A DNA stretch of 64,000 nucleotides, from assembly GCA_031285625.1 (NCBI GenBank), contig JAITVV010000018.1, positions 1 through 64,000 of the forward strand. Direction: 5' to 3'. Below are positions 16,002 to 24,689 of the stretch, piece by piece (position 1 is the stretch's first letter; every line of letters begins with the position of its first letter). Both the position numbers and the translations under genes were made by a program. Origin of the DNA: Prevotella sp. Its GTDB lineage: Bacteria; Bacteroidota; Bacteroidia; Bacteroidales; Dysgonomonadaceae. A model generated the notes under the pieces. That model was not told the origin of the DNA and did no database searches. It was given only the letters and a program-made list of their open reading frames with translations.

Positions 16002-17123
16002 TTATCCTCTTAATACCAGCAACGGAGTGTCGGAATGGAATAACATTTTCCGGGAGATACTCGGACTGAACATTCTGGCAAATATATTACGCTTACTAGT
16101 GGTGAGAGCTAATACCTGGATATGATCATTCTTTATATATTCATCCAGACTTTTCAGCATATCGCTTGTATCTATTAGCTTATAGTCAAGATTCAGATTC
16201 GGGTATTGTTTGGAAAAATATGTTTTGATACCTTCCAATTTTATCTTATCCCATTGATCTGATTTTTTTACAGCTATATGAGTAAGTGAAATTCTTATAT
16301 CCTGGTATGGTTGCAATAGCTTTGCTAATAAGTCGAATGAGATCAGATCACGCTGACTGAAATTTGTAAGGAAAGCAATATGCTTTACATCCCTGAAATC
16401 ATAAAATGGAGTATTCTCAGGTATAGCTATCAATGGAACGTGAGTCATTTCTATTACTTCAGCTGTCACACTACCTATCAGGTCAGCATCTTTCTGGTCT
16501 TTACCACGTGTACCCATAACTATAAGAGCCGGCTTATATTCCTTTGTAAAGGTTACTATCTCTTCTTCCGGTAAACCTTCTCTCAATACGTATGAATAAT
16601 TCACAGGAGGAAACTCTCCTTCAGATACTTTCTTGTCAATCGTATTGCAGAGTTTCTGTATATTTTCTTTTACTTTTTCTATAATATTCTGAAATTCCTT
16701 TTCTTCTTTGCCCTGGTAGGCAAATGCTTCAGCCATAGGCAGAGCTGTGGGATAATACGGATTAAAATACACATGCAGTATTTTTACCTTTGCATCTAAT
16801 TCCCGTGCGAGATTAAAAGCTATGCGGCAGGCTTTGAGTGAATAATCCGAGAAATCGACAGGGATTAAAATACGTTTTCGCCCGTCATCAGTACGATAAG
16901 TTTCTTCTTCGTCATAACTGAATAGGTGTCGGCTTTCTACTACGCTAAGTGCTTTTGGCAGATCAGATTCTTTTATACGAATACGAACTCCGGCTGCTAC
17001 TCCGGGATTACTCAGATCAACGTCATTGATGTGAACTTCAATCTTTTCACTTTCTAACACTTTCTTTAATATCTGGGCTTTTTCATTCGTATGAATGGCA
17101 AGTGTTACTAGTTTATCTTCCAT
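16002..17123 (-). CDS. DUF2007-like domain fused to two universal stress protein domains
   Basis: Residues 1-65 resemble the DUF2007 signal-transducer domain (TLAIHTNEKAQILKKVLESEKI, then VRIRIKESDLPKALSVVES). Residues about 83-230 are a UspA domain: RILIPVDFSDYSLKACRIA at the start and IVMGTRGKDQKDADLIGSVTAEVIEMTHVPLIAIPE at the end, whose GxxG-x9-G(S/T) pattern is that of ATP-binding Usp proteins. A second, more divergent Usp domain covers 248-373. Such tandem Usp proteins act in stress and energy-limitation responses. The fusion with DUF2007 is the unusual part. It is followed in the opposite gene order by the small HTH gene 81 bases upstream. Confidence 0.87.
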   Translation of the reverse strand: MEDKLVTLAIHTNEKAQILKKVLESEKIEVHINDVDLSNPGVAAGVRIRIKESDLPKALSVVESRHLFSYDEEETYRTDDGRKRILIPVDFSDYSLKACRIAFNLARELDAKVKILHVYFNPYYPTALPMAEAFAYQGKEEKEFQNIIEKVKENIQKLCNTIDKKVSEGEFPPVNYSYVLREGLPEEEIVTFTKEYKPALIVMGTRGKDQKDADLIGSVTAEVIEMTHVPLIAIPENTPFYDFRDVKHIAFLTNFSQRDLISFDLLAKLLQPYQDIRISLTHIAVKKSDQWDKIKLEGIKTYFSKQYPNLNLDYKLIDTSDMLKSLDEYIKNDHIQVLALTTSKRNIFARMFSPSISRKMLFHSDTPLLVLRG

Positions 17124-17204
17124 AACCTAAATAAGTATTTTAATAGTTCTTTTTTATTATTTGAAAAGAGATGAACACTTCTTCGTATTCATCTCTCTAT
17201 TTTT

Positions 17205-17459
17205 TTAGACCTCCTTTGTTTCCATCATTTCTAAAGCCATATCCAAAATAGTGGTATCGTCGAGTGAAACATAACCGCCGTCCGGCCCGGGTTCTATATG
17301 AACGCCACAGCTTTGTCCTTTTTCATAACTGTATCCGCCAAAATAGTTCCAAACAGTTTCCACCGGAATTTGTAGTCTCTCCGCTATTTGATGTATGCTT
17401 CCATCTGGTAGGTTGTCCTTGATGCTTCGAAGCTCTGCAAATTTAATAACTCTAGTCAT
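17205..17459 (-). CDS. Small helix-turn-helix-like protein
   Basis: An 84-residue protein whose middle (SIHQIAERLQIPVETVWNYFGG, about 21-42) fits a helix-turn-helix. The C-terminal part carries VHIEPGPDGGYVSLDDTTILDMALEMM, a short strand-helix. It is a small cytosolic protein of a type common in Bacteroidales near stress genes; target and function are unknown. It lies between the Usp gene and the PAP2 gene, with 81- and 78-base gaps. Confidence 0.7.
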   Translation of the reverse strand: MTRVIKFAELRSIKDNLPDGSIHQIAERLQIPVETVWNYFGGYSYEKGQSCGVHIEPGPDGGYVSLDDTTILDMALEMMETKEV

Positions 17460-17537
17460 ACTCTCTAAGTTTTAAATGGTAAATGATTAGGAATATGTTC
17501 TAAAGTTATAAAATTCTTTTTTGAAAAGCAATTGATT

Positions 17538-18233
17538 TTAGTTAGGAATATTAAATAATGCACTATAGATAGCAATAAATAATATCGTAATTACAATTGT
17601 TGCAATTATAACTTTTGCCCTATCGTTTGAATATACAGGGATTTTCAAATCCCCTTTAGGGACTTTTAATATATATTGGCGAGAGGTTAAATAAATATAA
17701 TACACTAAAAAGCCTATAAGTGTTCCCCAGATAGCTCCACCAACCACGTCGGAGATGAAATGTACTCCAAGATATATGCGCGAGTATGCTGTGGTTGTAG
17801 CCCATATGATCATTGTGATGGTCAGATATCTGTATTTGAAAAGTAATGATATAAATGTTACAACACCAAAACCGTTGGCTGCATGATTTGATATAAAACC
17901 ATACTTGCCTCCGCGATATCCTTTTACGGTATCTACAAAATTCTGGAAGTCGGGGTGATGGGTTGGTCTTGGACGCTCGAAAAACGGTTTTATTAGCTGA
18001 GCCGATACATAATCACATAAGATGCCAACCAATGCTGCACAGAGGAGTAAAAGAAGAGCTTCTTTCCATTTTATTTTATAAACGAAAATAATAAATGAGA
18101 CAATAACAAGAGGCAACCATATTAGCTTACCGCTATATATCCACATAAAGACATCCCAGTAGGCAGTATGATGCTCATTTAGCCACAAGAATAACTCCCG
18201 CTCATAAGGTAAAATTTTTTCGACAAAACTCAT
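17538..18233 (-). CDS. PAP2-family membrane phosphatase
   Basis: Lipid phosphatase family member that removes phosphate from undecaprenyl-PP, phosphatidate or similar lipids. The three active-site motifs are visible: KPFFERPRP near 91-99, the central S-N-H of GFISNHAANG near 116-125 (replacing the common PSGH), and SRIYLGVHFISDVVGG near 158-173 with the catalytic His and Asp. About six membrane helices. It follows batE by 29 bases and is probably transcribed with the end of the bat operon. Confidence 0.88.
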   Translation of the reverse strand: MSFVEKILPYERELFLWLNEHHTAYWDVFMWIYSGKLIWLPLVIVSFIIFVYKIKWKEALLLLLCAALVGILCDYVSAQLIKPFFERPRPTHHPDFQNFVDTVKGYRGGKYGFISNHAANGFGVVTFISLLFKYRYLTITMIIWATTTAYSRIYLGVHFISDVVGGAIWGTLIGFLVYYIYLTSRQYILKVPKGDLKIPVYSNDRAKVIIATIVITILFIAIYSALFNIPN

Positions 18234-18262
18234 TTATGTGTTTTTCATCTGATTTAGGGGTA

Positions 18263-19099
18263 TTAAATTATTTCCAGTTTTTCCCGTTGAATCCAACCGA
18301 TTGTACCGTTATCTATCTCTATTTCGAGCCAGTTACGGTCTTCTTTTGTTACAGTAACCTTTGTTCCTGCATGTAAAACAGTGAGTTCCTTGCTGTTTAT
18401 ATCGGGAGAACTTACTATTGAAGCTGATCCCGTCATAATCACTGCTGTATCTCTGTTTTCTATTTTATTTTTCTGCCTGAATGAAAAGATATTTGCAAAT
18501 ATAACGACAATTATTAGTACTATACCGGAATAGAATGCAAGTTTTTTAAAGAAGATCAGCCTGCTAAAGAAAAATAAAACCAGACATCCTATAAGTATGA
18601 TAAAGCATACCACACCTATATTAGCCCATGTATTTGATTTAAAGAGATTTTGTACAGCGTTAAACCATATATTCAGGAAGAAAGAATCAGCTACAGGTAT
18701 CTTATCTTCTATTTTGGTCATTATATAGTTGATATTATGCCTTGTATCCCTGTCTCCCGGATCTAGGAGCAATGCTCTTTCATAATTTAATCTGGCTTTT
18801 GCAATCTCGTTTATCCTGAAATAAGCATTTCCCAGATTATAATATAATTCTGGAGATTCCAGGCCCAAAGCTTTTTGCTCATTCCTTTCTTTCTCCAACT
18901 CTTCAATCACCTTACGGAAATCACCTTCGTTATACATCAGGGTTATCGGGTCTGTAGTACCATCTTGTCTAATGGCGGAATTTACGTGAGTGGCACCAGA
19001 ATCTGTTTTTATATTTATTGAATCCTGAGCATATGATGTAACAAATGCAAATAATATGAACAGGTATGATAATATAACTCGTTTCATAATACTCATCAT
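18263..19099 (-). CDS. batE: BatE, TPR and SH3b membrane protein
   Basis: Last protein of the Bacteroides aerotolerance set. Signal peptide at the N-terminus (FAFVTSYAQ), a TPR region near 50-130 (ELYYNLGNAYFRINEIAKARLNYERALLLDP), two membrane helices near 155-205, and a C-terminal bacterial SH3 domain (about 215-278, HAGTKVTVTKEDRNWLEIEIDNGTIGWIQ). Its start overlaps the stop of batD by four bases (ATGA). Expected to sit in the inner membrane with the TPR domain on the periplasmic side, with the other Bat proteins. Confidence 0.88.
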   Translation of the reverse strand: MMSIMKRVILSYLFILFAFVTSYAQDSINIKTDSGATHVNSAIRQDGTTDPITLMYNEGDFRKVIEELEKERNEQKALGLESPELYYNLGNAYFRINEIAKARLNYERALLLDPGDRDTRHNINYIMTKIEDKIPVADSFFLNIWFNAVQNLFKSNTWANIGVVCFIILIGCLVLFFFSRLIFFKKLAFYSGIVLIIVVIFANIFSFRQKNKIENRDTAVIMTGSASIVSSPDINSKELTVLHAGTKVTVTKEDRNWLEIEIDNGTIGWIQREKLEII

Positions 19100-20934
19100 T
19101 GTTTTATTTTGTTTATTGTACTTTCCATTTTACCTATTGCATCCACAGTGTCATTGTATAGGTTATCCATTTCATGCCCTGATTCTGAAGGAGCATAGCG
19201 TGCAAATTCTCCTGTATCAAGGATATTCATGAATGTGCCGATCAGATTTTCATCTACACCATACCTTAAAAGTTCTGACTCTATATTTTCCCTGTTAAGT
19301 TCTGCTACAGGGATGGTGAGCTTGTCACTAAGGTACCCCCACACAGCACGTAATATCTCTTCGTAGAAATTATCTTTTTTCTGTGCTTGTAAATATTGTT
19401 TTGCCAGTTTAAGGCGTTTTGTTGCTACCTTATTTGCTTTCTTGGTCCGCATCAGAGCAATATCGGCATTTGCTTTGATTTGTTTCCTATAGATGATGGA
19501 GAACGTAATAAACAATACTAATGGAATCAGGTACCATAGAAGATATGATAATGAACCGACAAAGAAGCTCTTCGGGTTTTTAAAAGAATAATCTCCGGTT
19601 TTGATATAACGGATATCTTGGTCTACTTCTAAATCTTTTTGATTAGAATAGCTGGTTGACACGTTTTTTCCTGCATTTGGATCTTTGTCTACATCAAGAT
19701 CATAAGCCGGAGAAGATACAGTTTTGTATGTATTGGATCTTGTATCGAAATATGAAAATTCGATCGGAGGTATTGTAAATTTACCAGGGTAACGCGGAAT
19801 GAACATATATTCTATCGACTTAGTTCCGGATAAGCCATTTTCAGAGATCCTGTAGTCATTCTTAACCTGAGCATCATAGGTTTCAAAATCTTTCGGGAAT
19901 TTTATTTCAGGATTCTTGATTAGCTTTAAGTTTCCTGTACCTGTGATATCCAGCTTGATTGTAACAGCATCATTTGCCTTCATCTTTTGTGCCGAGATAG
20001 TTGGCTTGAATGTAAATGAACCAACAGCACCTGAGAAATTAGCCGGTTTGTCTTGTGTTGGAAGAGGCGAAATATCTACAGTAACAGGACTGGTACGTAA
20101 TGTTTTTTTTGCTTCAGTCATTACATCCTGTGGCCCGAAAAATGTTTGTACTTTACGCCCTGATGCCACTTCAAATACAATTTCCATTGTTCCGGCAGGA
20201 ATTGTTATCTTACCCGAACGCTGAGGAAATAGTAGCGTCTTCTTTACATCCACGGCCATATAGTTGCGCCCCTTATAGTGTTCAGCAGTTAGTTGCTGAT
20301 TTGTTTGCATCTCAAAGTCTTCAGTCATGAAGCCCTCAAACTCGGGGAATTGAATTTTTCCTACATTCCTGATGTTTAATACAGTATAGAACCTGAATGT
20401 AACCACTACAGCCTCTTGTTCTTTAACTCTGGTCTTGGAAAAGATAGCTCTGATAAAGGCATCATCAGCACTTACATTCCCGTCTGTTGAGGTCTGAGTT
20501 ATGACCTGTGGCTGGCGCCCGGGTTGCTGCGGCTGTGCATTCTTATCAGGAGGGAGCACTTTTATCTGTGTTGTTCCTGATTTATAATTACGCCCATTTA
20601 CTTTGATAGAGGCTGCCGGTAGCGTAAAAGTACCTTCACTATTGGCCATTAGTACATATGTGAATGTAGTATTACTTTCAGAAGTAACCTTCCCGTTTAT
20701 GTTTGATGAACTATAAACCTGAGATACAGATGGCCCGAACAGAATATCAAAACCTTTTATTTCGTCCGGAATCTGAATGTCATTACCACTTCCTCCTTTA
20801 AGGATATATTGCAGTTGAATTTGTGCCCCTTTTACAGTGGATCCGGGAGCATTAATTACAAAGCTAACATCCTGACCCAATACTTCTGTTATACTAATGA
20901 GTAATAATATGAATAAAAAATAATATCTTTTCAT
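19096..20934 (-). CDS. batD: BatD, large periplasmic membrane-anchored protein
   Basis: The 612-residue protein has a signal peptide, then three or so Ig-like beta domains typical of BatD (NAPGSTVKGAQIQLQY near 26, GFDILFGPSVSQVYSS near 62, FMTEDFEMQTNQQ near 200, FIPRYPGKFTIPPIEFSYFD near 385), a membrane helix near 470-488 and a cytoplasmic helical tail. BatD proteins are part of the aerotolerance complex with the VWA proteins BatA and BatB. A shorter paralogue lies directly upstream, 55 bases away. Confidence 0.9.
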   Translation of the reverse strand: MKRYYFLFILLLISITEVLGQDVSFVINAPGSTVKGAQIQLQYILKGGSGNDIQIPDEIKGFDILFGPSVSQVYSSSNINGKVTSESNTTFTYVLMANSEGTFTLPAASIKVNGRNYKSGTTQIKVLPPDKNAQPQQPGRQPQVITQTSTDGNVSADDAFIRAIFSKTRVKEQEAVVVTFRFYTVLNIRNVGKIQFPEFEGFMTEDFEMQTNQQLTAEHYKGRNYMAVDVKKTLLFPQRSGKITIPAGTMEIVFEVASGRKVQTFFGPQDVMTEAKKTLRTSPVTVDISPLPTQDKPANFSGAVGSFTFKPTISAQKMKANDAVTIKLDITGTGNLKLIKNPEIKFPKDFETYDAQVKNDYRISENGLSGTKSIEYMFIPRYPGKFTIPPIEFSYFDTRSNTYKTVSSPAYDLDVDKDPNAGKNVSTSYSNQKDLEVDQDIRYIKTGDYSFKNPKSFFVGSLSYLLWYLIPLVLFITFSIIYRKQIKANADIALMRTKKANKVATKRLKLAKQYLQAQKKDNFYEEILRAVWGYLSDKLTIPVAELNRENIESELLRYGVDENLIGTFMNILDTGEFARYAPSESGHEMDNLYNDTVDAIGKMESTINKIKQ

Positions 20935-20989
20935 TACCCTCCGTTATATTGTTTTACTGATTTCTCTATGCAAAATTAATCTTTTTACT

Positions 20990-21853
20990 TTATATAGCTT
21001 TCAAATCCTGTACTCGTATTGTTACCGGATCTATTTTTAAGACTTTATTGTTTGTCAATACTTCATCATATACATCACCCCATATATCTCTGACTTTACG
21101 CCCTGTAGGTTTCGAATACTGCACCGTAACCGATCCTTCGGGAATATTTATTTCTCCTAGTCTGCGTGGTTGTAATAGCAGTTTACGTATTTCTATGACC
21201 TTATATACTTTACCCTCTATTTCCTTTTCTGTAAAATTCTGCCGACGGCGTGTGATATTACTTGAATAAAAGTCATTTATAGCAGGAAAATCCGTGCTCA
21301 CTATTTTACGTATTTCTTCAGTTGAGTATAACCGGTAGGTAATCGTTACAGTATCGGACAGATTGATACTGTTTCTCGACACGGAGACTTTTATAAATGC
21401 ATCAATGTTATCTATCTCGGATGCTATATCTTCTTTTGACTTTACTGTTATCTTGAAATTGTCTGGCTTGTATTTCTTATTATCAATGGATACTTCTGCC
21501 CGGGGTAACGAATAACTGCCTTTTTGTTCCGCCTTGAGTATATATGTCGATGTAACAGTATAAGACTGTATTCTTTTCCCGTTTTGAAAAGTGGTAGAGG
21601 AGGAGTTTGAAACGGATGGTCCGTAAATAATTTCAAATCCTGGTATATTTTTTATTATTACAGGCTCTCTTACTTCTTTATCGCTTTCCACTATATAGGA
21701 TACTTTAAACTGCTCACCTATAGTGACAGTTTCCGGAGCTTTTATTGAGACTTTCGTTTCCTGTCCGGTTGCGGATATACAAAGTATAGACAAGAAAGCT
21801 AATATAAATAATTTATGTAATGAGTAAAAATTACTTCTTATAGTCATTACCAA
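20990..21853 (-). CDS. Short BatD paralogue lacking membrane anchor
   Basis: The 287-residue protein repeats the N-terminal half of BatD: signal peptide, KVSIKAPETVTIGEQFKVSYIV near 35, GFEIIYGPSVSNSSSTTFQNGK near 69, KGSYSLPRAEVSIDNKKYKPD near 115 and LLLQPRRLGEINIPEGSVTVQY near 225. It ends where BatD goes on into a further Ig domain, membrane helix and cytoplasmic tail, so it should be soluble in the periplasm. It overlaps batC by 7 bases. The complete ends and good operon fit suggest a working paralogue rather than a truncated pseudogene. Confidence 0.85.
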   Translation of the reverse strand: MVMTIRSNFYSLHKLFILAFLSILCISATGQETKVSIKAPETVTIGEQFKVSYIVESDKEVREPVIIKNIPGFEIIYGPSVSNSSSTTFQNGKRIQSYTVTSTYILKAEQKGSYSLPRAEVSIDNKKYKPDNFKITVKSKEDIASEIDNIDAFIKVSVSRNSINLSDTVTITYRLYSTEEIRKIVSTDFPAINDFYSSNITRRRQNFTEKEIEGKVYKVIEIRKLLLQPRRLGEINIPEGSVTVQYSKPTGRKVRDIWGDVYDEVLTNNKVLKIDPVTIRVQDLKAI

Positions 21854-22629
21854 TCCTTGTTTTGTTTTCTGTTATTTTCGTTTTTCTGTTTGCGTTCCTG
21901 AGCTTTTGCCTGTTTCACGCGTTCCTGAGTATTCTTTTCATCCTGCTCTATGGCTTGCAGAATCTGTTGCATATTGTCTTGCGACATTTGGTTTTGTTGG
22001 TCTTTATTCTGATCCTGTTTTTGATCTTTATTCTGATCCTGATTCTGGTCTTTATTCTGATCTTGCTTTTGGTCTTTGTTCTGATCTTGTTTTTGATCCT
22101 TGTTTTGATCTTTATTCTGATCCTGTTGATCTTTTATCATCTTTTGTACCACAGCCAGATTGTAACGGGTCTGGTCATCTTTTGGATTCAAACGCAAGGC
22201 ATTTTTATAGGCTTCCATCGAGAGTTTCAGATTATCAGCTTGTTGTTGAGGCTGCTGGGGCTGTTGTCCCTGTGGAACCGGCATCTGTCCTTTCTCATTG
22301 GCTTTCTTTTTGAGAAAAGTATTGCCCATGTTACTCCATGCAGAACTCATTTTGTCAGGATCTTCATTTTCCAGTGTCAGGTAGTGTTGATACTCCTTTA
22401 CGGCTTCATCCCATTTCTGCTGTTTGTAATATGTATTTGCCAGATTAAAAGATGCTTCTTTCGATCCTGCGTTTTCCTTCAATGCTTTATTATATTCAGC
22501 TTCTGCGGCACCATATCGCTGTTCATTATACGCACTATTTCCCGAACGGATAGCTTTACGTACTTCCTTCTGAGCAGATAAGCTAATAGCAATCAAGATG
22601 AATAATGTTATAAATATAGTTTTCTTCAT
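21847..22629 (-). CDS. batC: BatC, TPR protein with Asp-Gln-Asn-Lys repeat region
   Basis: Signal peptide, then TPR motifs near 25-95 (SGNSAYNEQRYGAAEAEYNKAL, EASFNLANTYYKQQKWDEAVKEYQHYL) and 140-165, and a low-complexity stretch of DQNK/DQKQ units near 172-215. A Gln/Lys-rich tail ends in NKDW. I chose the ATG at 22629 (MKKTIFITLFI), which starts a proper signal peptide 17 bases after batB. The longer reading from 22692 would overlap batB by 46 bases and put 21 polar residues before the signal. Confidence 0.87.
   Translation of the reverse strand: MKKTIFITLFILIAISLSAQKEVRKAIRSGNSAYNEQRYGAAEAEYNKALKENAGSKEASFNLANTYYKQQKWDEAVKEYQHYLTLENEDPDKMSSAWSNMGNTFLKKKANEKGQMPVPQGQQPQQPQQQADNLKLSMEAYKNALRLNPKDDQTRYNLAVVQKMIKDQQDQNKDQNKDQKQDQNKDQKQDQNKDQNQDQNKDQKQDQNKDQQNQMSQDNMQQILQAIEQDEKNTQERVKQAKAQERKQKNENNRKQNKDW
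21999..22135 (-). repeat. Short tandem repeat inside batC
   Basis: About seven imperfect copies of an 18-base unit encode DQNKDQ/DQKQDQ. Such repeats can change copy number by slippage without shifting the frame, because the unit length is a multiple of three. Confidence 0.75.
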
Positions 22630-22645
22630 TGTTTTGATTCTAATA

Positions 22646-23674
22646 TTATTTGAACAGTTTGATATTTCTGAATATTCTGTTCTTCTTGTCAAATATGCAT
22701 ACTTCCAGAATAAGTAGTGCTAACATGGCCCATGCAAAAATCTGGAATTTTTCGTCGTATTCAGAATAGGCAATACCATCTATCTCTTTTTTCTGAAGTT
22801 TTTCAAGCTCTGCCTGAAGACTCTTTAAAGCACTGTTTGAATTGTCTGCATGAGCATATAACCCTTGGCCGGCTTTGGCTATCTGGCGACACATTTCTTC
22901 GTTCAGTTTTGTTACTACAGGTTGTCCCTGCATATCTCTTTTGAAATCTCTTGATCCTTCGGATACAGGAATCATAGAACCTTGTGTGGTACCAATGCCA
23001 ACTACATTAACATGGACACCTTTGTCTGCAGCTCTTTTTGCCGCTTCTTCAGCATTGCCTTCATGTCCTTCCCCATCTGTAATCAAAACAATAGCCTTGT
23101 CTATATTTTCATCGTTGGAGAAACAACTCATACTTACATCGATTGCACTACCAATAGCTGTTCCCTGTACTGGAACTAAATTTGTATCTATTGTTTCCAG
23201 AAATAATTTTGCTGACTGGTTATCCGGTGTTAGAGGCAGCTGAATAAAAGCTTCACCTGCGAAAACGACAATAGCTACTTTATCATTTTTCCGCTCATCA
23301 ATGATGCGGGTAAGCATTTGTTTAGCTTTAGTTAGCCTGCTTGGTTTTATATCTTCTGCCAGCATAGAGTTTGATACATCAATGGCAATAACAAGTTCAA
23401 TACCTTTTTTATCCACTTTTTCGACTTTTGTTCCAAACTGCGGACGGGCTAGAACAATTATACCAAATCCAATGATCACCATCGTTACCCAGAATTTCAG
23501 ATAAGAACGCTTAAGAGACAATTCAGGCATCATTTTTTTTACTAATGCCAATGTACCTAGTTTTTCTACACCTTTTCGTTTGGCAATATTTAACAAGATA
23601 AAGCCAATAATGAAAACGGGTATGGCGAAGAATAAATATAGAAATTCAGGATTTGCAAATTTAAATACACTCAT
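22646..23674 (-). CDS. batB: BatB, VWA-domain membrane protein
   Basis: Integral membrane protein with helices near 10-30 and 60-78, a von Willebrand A domain from about 90 to 290 and a C-terminal helix near 312-328. The metal-site MIDAS motif is intact as DVSNS at 99-103, with a later VLITDGEG. It forms a pair with BatA; in the aerotolerance system VWA proteins are thought to be remodelled by the MoxR ATPase. Gene order and 20-base spacing from batA support one operon. Confidence 0.92.
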   Translation of the reverse strand: MSVFKFANPEFLYLFFAIPVFIIGFILLNIAKRKGVEKLGTLALVKKMMPELSLKRSYLKFWVTMVIIGFGIIVLARPQFGTKVEKVDKKGIELVIAIDVSNSMLAEDIKPSRLTKAKQMLTRIIDERKNDKVAIVVFAGEAFIQLPLTPDNQSAKLFLETIDTNLVPVQGTAIGSAIDVSMSCFSNDENIDKAIVLITDGEGHEGNAEEAAKRAADKGVHVNVVGIGTTQGSMIPVSEGSRDFKRDMQGQPVVTKLNEEMCRQIAKAGQGLYAHADNSNSALKSLQAELEKLQKKEIDGIAYSEYDEKFQIFAWAMLALLILEVCIFDKKNRIFRNIKLFK

Positions 23675-23694
23675 AATTATCTAACACTTTTTAT

Positions 23695-24678
23695 TTATGG
23701 AATGTTTCTTAACCATGTACGACGAAGGATTAATTCAAATCCGATAAGAGCTAGTGCCAAAATAGCATATGGTAAATAAAGCTCTTTACGTTTCGTTACA
23801 GTGTTTACACTTATATGAGACTTTTCCATCTGATCTATTTCATCATATATACCACTCAGACTGGTATTGTCTGTTGCGCGGAAATATGTACCTCCTGTTA
23901 TGGATGCTATTTCGGTTAATGTACGTTCATCAAAATCACCTGAAACATTCATCGACTGCATTCCATACGGAGTCATGATGCGGGCAACCGAAGTTCCGCG
24001 GGAACCTACCCCGATTGTATATACACGTATACCGTACGAGGCGGCTAATTCTGCTGCTGTAAGTGGCGCTATCTGTCCGGCATTGTTCGACCCATCGGTA
24101 AGAAGAATAACAACACGTGATTTGGATTCACTGTCTTTCAGCCTGTTCACTGAGTTTGCCAGCCCTAAGCCTATAGCAGTACCGTCTTCTATCATCCCGA
24201 ATTTCACTTCACTCAGAAGATTGAGTAAAACACGGTGGTCGGTAGTCAATGGACATTGAGTGAAACTCTCTCCTGCAAAGATCACAAGCCCGATCTTATC
24301 ACTTTTTCTATCGTTGATAAATTCAGATGCTACTTTTTTTGCTGCTTCCAGACGGGTAGGGGAGAAGTCATTTGCCATCATGGTACCTGATATATCCAGT
24401 GCCATAACTATGTCGATACCCTCAGAATTGGAAATATCGGATGAATTTACACTTTGCGGTCTTGCCAGAACAATAATTACCAGTGCAATGGCAATCAGTC
24501 TCAACAGGAATGGCAAGTGCCGCATATATACCCTTATTGTAGAGGGTGCTTTTTCGAATGCATAGCTAGAAGATAATTTGAATGTAGCCTGCACTTTCCG
24601 CAACTTAAAGATATACCATACTATAAGTGGTATAAGCAATAAGAGTAAATATAAATAATTCGGATTAGCATATTCCAT
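23695..24678 (-). CDS. batA: BatA, VWA-domain membrane protein
   Basis: The 327-residue protein has helices near 8-24 and 56-73, a VWA domain from about 85 to 285 and a C-terminal helix near 303-320. The MIDAS motif reads DISGT at 95-99, with Thr where BatB has Ser, and VILLTDGSNNAGQI follows. Together with BatB it forms the VWA core of the aerotolerance system. It follows the 353-residue membrane protein by 11 bases. Confidence 0.92.
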   Translation of the reverse strand: MEYANPNYLYLLLLLIPLIVWYIFKLRKVQATFKLSSSYAFEKAPSTIRVYMRHLPFLLRLIAIALVIIVLARPQSVNSSDISNSEGIDIVMALDISGTMMANDFSPTRLEAAKKVASEFINDRKSDKIGLVIFAGESFTQCPLTTDHRVLLNLLSEVKFGMIEDGTAIGLGLANSVNRLKDSESKSRVVILLTDGSNNAGQIAPLTAAELAASYGIRVYTIGVGSRGTSVARIMTPYGMQSMNVSGDFDERTLTEIASITGGTYFRATDNTSLSGIYDEIDQMEKSHISVNTVTKRKELYLPYAILALALIGFELILRRTWLRNIP

Positions 24679-24689
24679 TTCTATATCCT

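Noticed and set aside
21999-22135. Possible CRISPR-like repeat
   Set aside because: The units are contiguous codons in batC with no spacers.
21862-22581. 239-codon plus-strand ORF opposite batC
   Set aside because: It is a hydrophobic mirror of the DQNK repeat and TPR codons on the real strand, with no start context.
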